Assembly: GCA_018920365.1 (NCBI GenBank)
Contig: JAHLMM010000004.1
Span: 1-54,028 of the forward strand
Source of the DNA: Candidatus Aenigmatarchaeota archaeon
Lineage (GTDB): Archaea; Aenigmatarchaeota; Aenigmatarchaeia; CG10238-14
Direction of reading: 5' to 3'
DNA: 54,028 nt
The notes below the pieces were generated by a model. It was not told the DNA's origin. It worked only from the letters and a program-made list of their open reading frames with translations, and did no database searches. Of the stretch, positions 53,789 through 54,028 are shown one piece after another. Both the position numbers and the translations under genes were made by a program. The number at the start of each line of letters is the position of its first letter. The first letter of the stretch is position 1.

Positions 53789-53994
53789 TTTATTGCATGC
53801 TTTTTATCAAAAATCATTGCCTTTCCGCCATTTGTTTTTATAACTTGATATATTGTTTTCAACTCATCCAAATTATCGCTTTCCCAAACAGAATCTTGAA
53901 CCATCCTAGCTTTTATTCTATTAAGCAGTCTGTTAACTTTAACTCTTAAAGATGCTTTCTCTCTTTTTATATCAAATATCAGCAAATAACCCAT
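53785..53994 (-). CDS. Solitary Cas2-like small protein
   Basis: 69 residues. M-G-Y-L-L-I-F-D-I-K-R (strand with Asp as in Cas2), a basic helix V-N-R-L-L-N-R-I, then A-R-M-V-Q-D-S-V-W-E-S-D-N-L-D-E-L, which matches the Cas2/VapD-like ferredoxin fold Q-x-S-V-[WF]-E/Q segment. No cas1 or CRISPR repeat is in the window, so it is not an adaptation gene here. The perfect palindrome ends 3 bases before its ATG. Confidence 0.65.
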   Translation of the reverse strand: MGYLLIFDIKREKASLRVKVNRLLNRIKARMVQDSVWESDNLDELKTIYQVIKTNGGKAMIFDKKHAIK

Positions 53995-53997
53995 AAT

Positions 53998-54015
53998 ATG
54001 TTATACGTATAACAT
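53998..54015. repeat. 18-base palindrome family, copy 4 (perfect)
   Basis: ATGTTATACGTATAACAT, identical to copy 3, ending 3 bases upstream of the Cas2-like start codon, where a bound protein would block transcription or translation. Confidence 0.85.
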
Positions 54016-54028
54016 CTTTTTAAAAATT

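Overview
This AT-rich window reads as archaeal, most likely from a reduced DPANN-type lineage (Woesearchaeales or Nanoarchaeota-like; the exact clade is inference). Evidence: archaeal ribosomal proteins (eL31, eS8, eL21), RNA polymerase subunit F, a proteasome beta subunit, Cdc48, a thermosome, Orc1/Cdc6, the aCPSF1 termination nuclease, SepF, class III prepilins, CCA-less tRNA genes (one with a bulge-helix-bulge intron), TATA-like promoters close to start codons and GGTG/GGTGAT ribosome sites. No tool was run; family names rest on motifs and recognised similarity.

Layout. 1-370 is the 3' end of 23S rRNA. 400-9000 holds housekeeping genes: eL31, NreA, Cdc48, eS8, SepF, and a tRNA-Pro/CsaA/prolyl-tRNA synthetase cluster. 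9000-11550 carries proteasome beta and aCPSF1. 12300-18700 is a minus-strand operon for a type IV pilus or archaellum-like machine: coiled-coil protein, five MKG prepilins, one ATPase and two platform proteins. 18800-25150 has the thermosome, an intron-bearing tRNA-Ile, Nudix, rhomboid, LysRS, AlaX, Orc1/Cdc6 and initiator tRNA-Met. 25150-30860 is a minus-strand operon prefoldin alpha-FtsY-SRP54-TrmY-Pus10-eL21-RpoF-DUF655, coupling protein targeting with the two enzymes that make N1-methylpseudouridine 54 in tRNA. 30900-41830 mixes a lipid glycosyltransferase, a regulator facing a PIN-nuclease pair, RNase Z, EF-1 beta, an ABC exporter, a sugar-nucleotide epimerase and a lamin-tail-domain surface protein.

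From about 41830 the character changes: very AT-rich tracts, small winged-helix genes, broken genes and an 18-base palindrome found four times in the last 10 kb. Inside lies a two-gene defence module (45477-51810): a PLD-nuclease/SNF2-helicase fusion translationally overlapped with a 1098-residue Eco57I/TaqI-like adenine methyltransferase. It resembles a split type ISP enzyme or a stripped-down DISARM without DrmA/DrmB. Around it are a frameshifted DUF6994-like gene with an in-frame 30-bp repeat at its start, a HIT pseudogene and a broken small zinc-finger gene. The window ends with a zinc-ribbon protein, an aldo/keto reductase, a Holliday-resolvase-like nuclease and a solitary Cas2-like protein.
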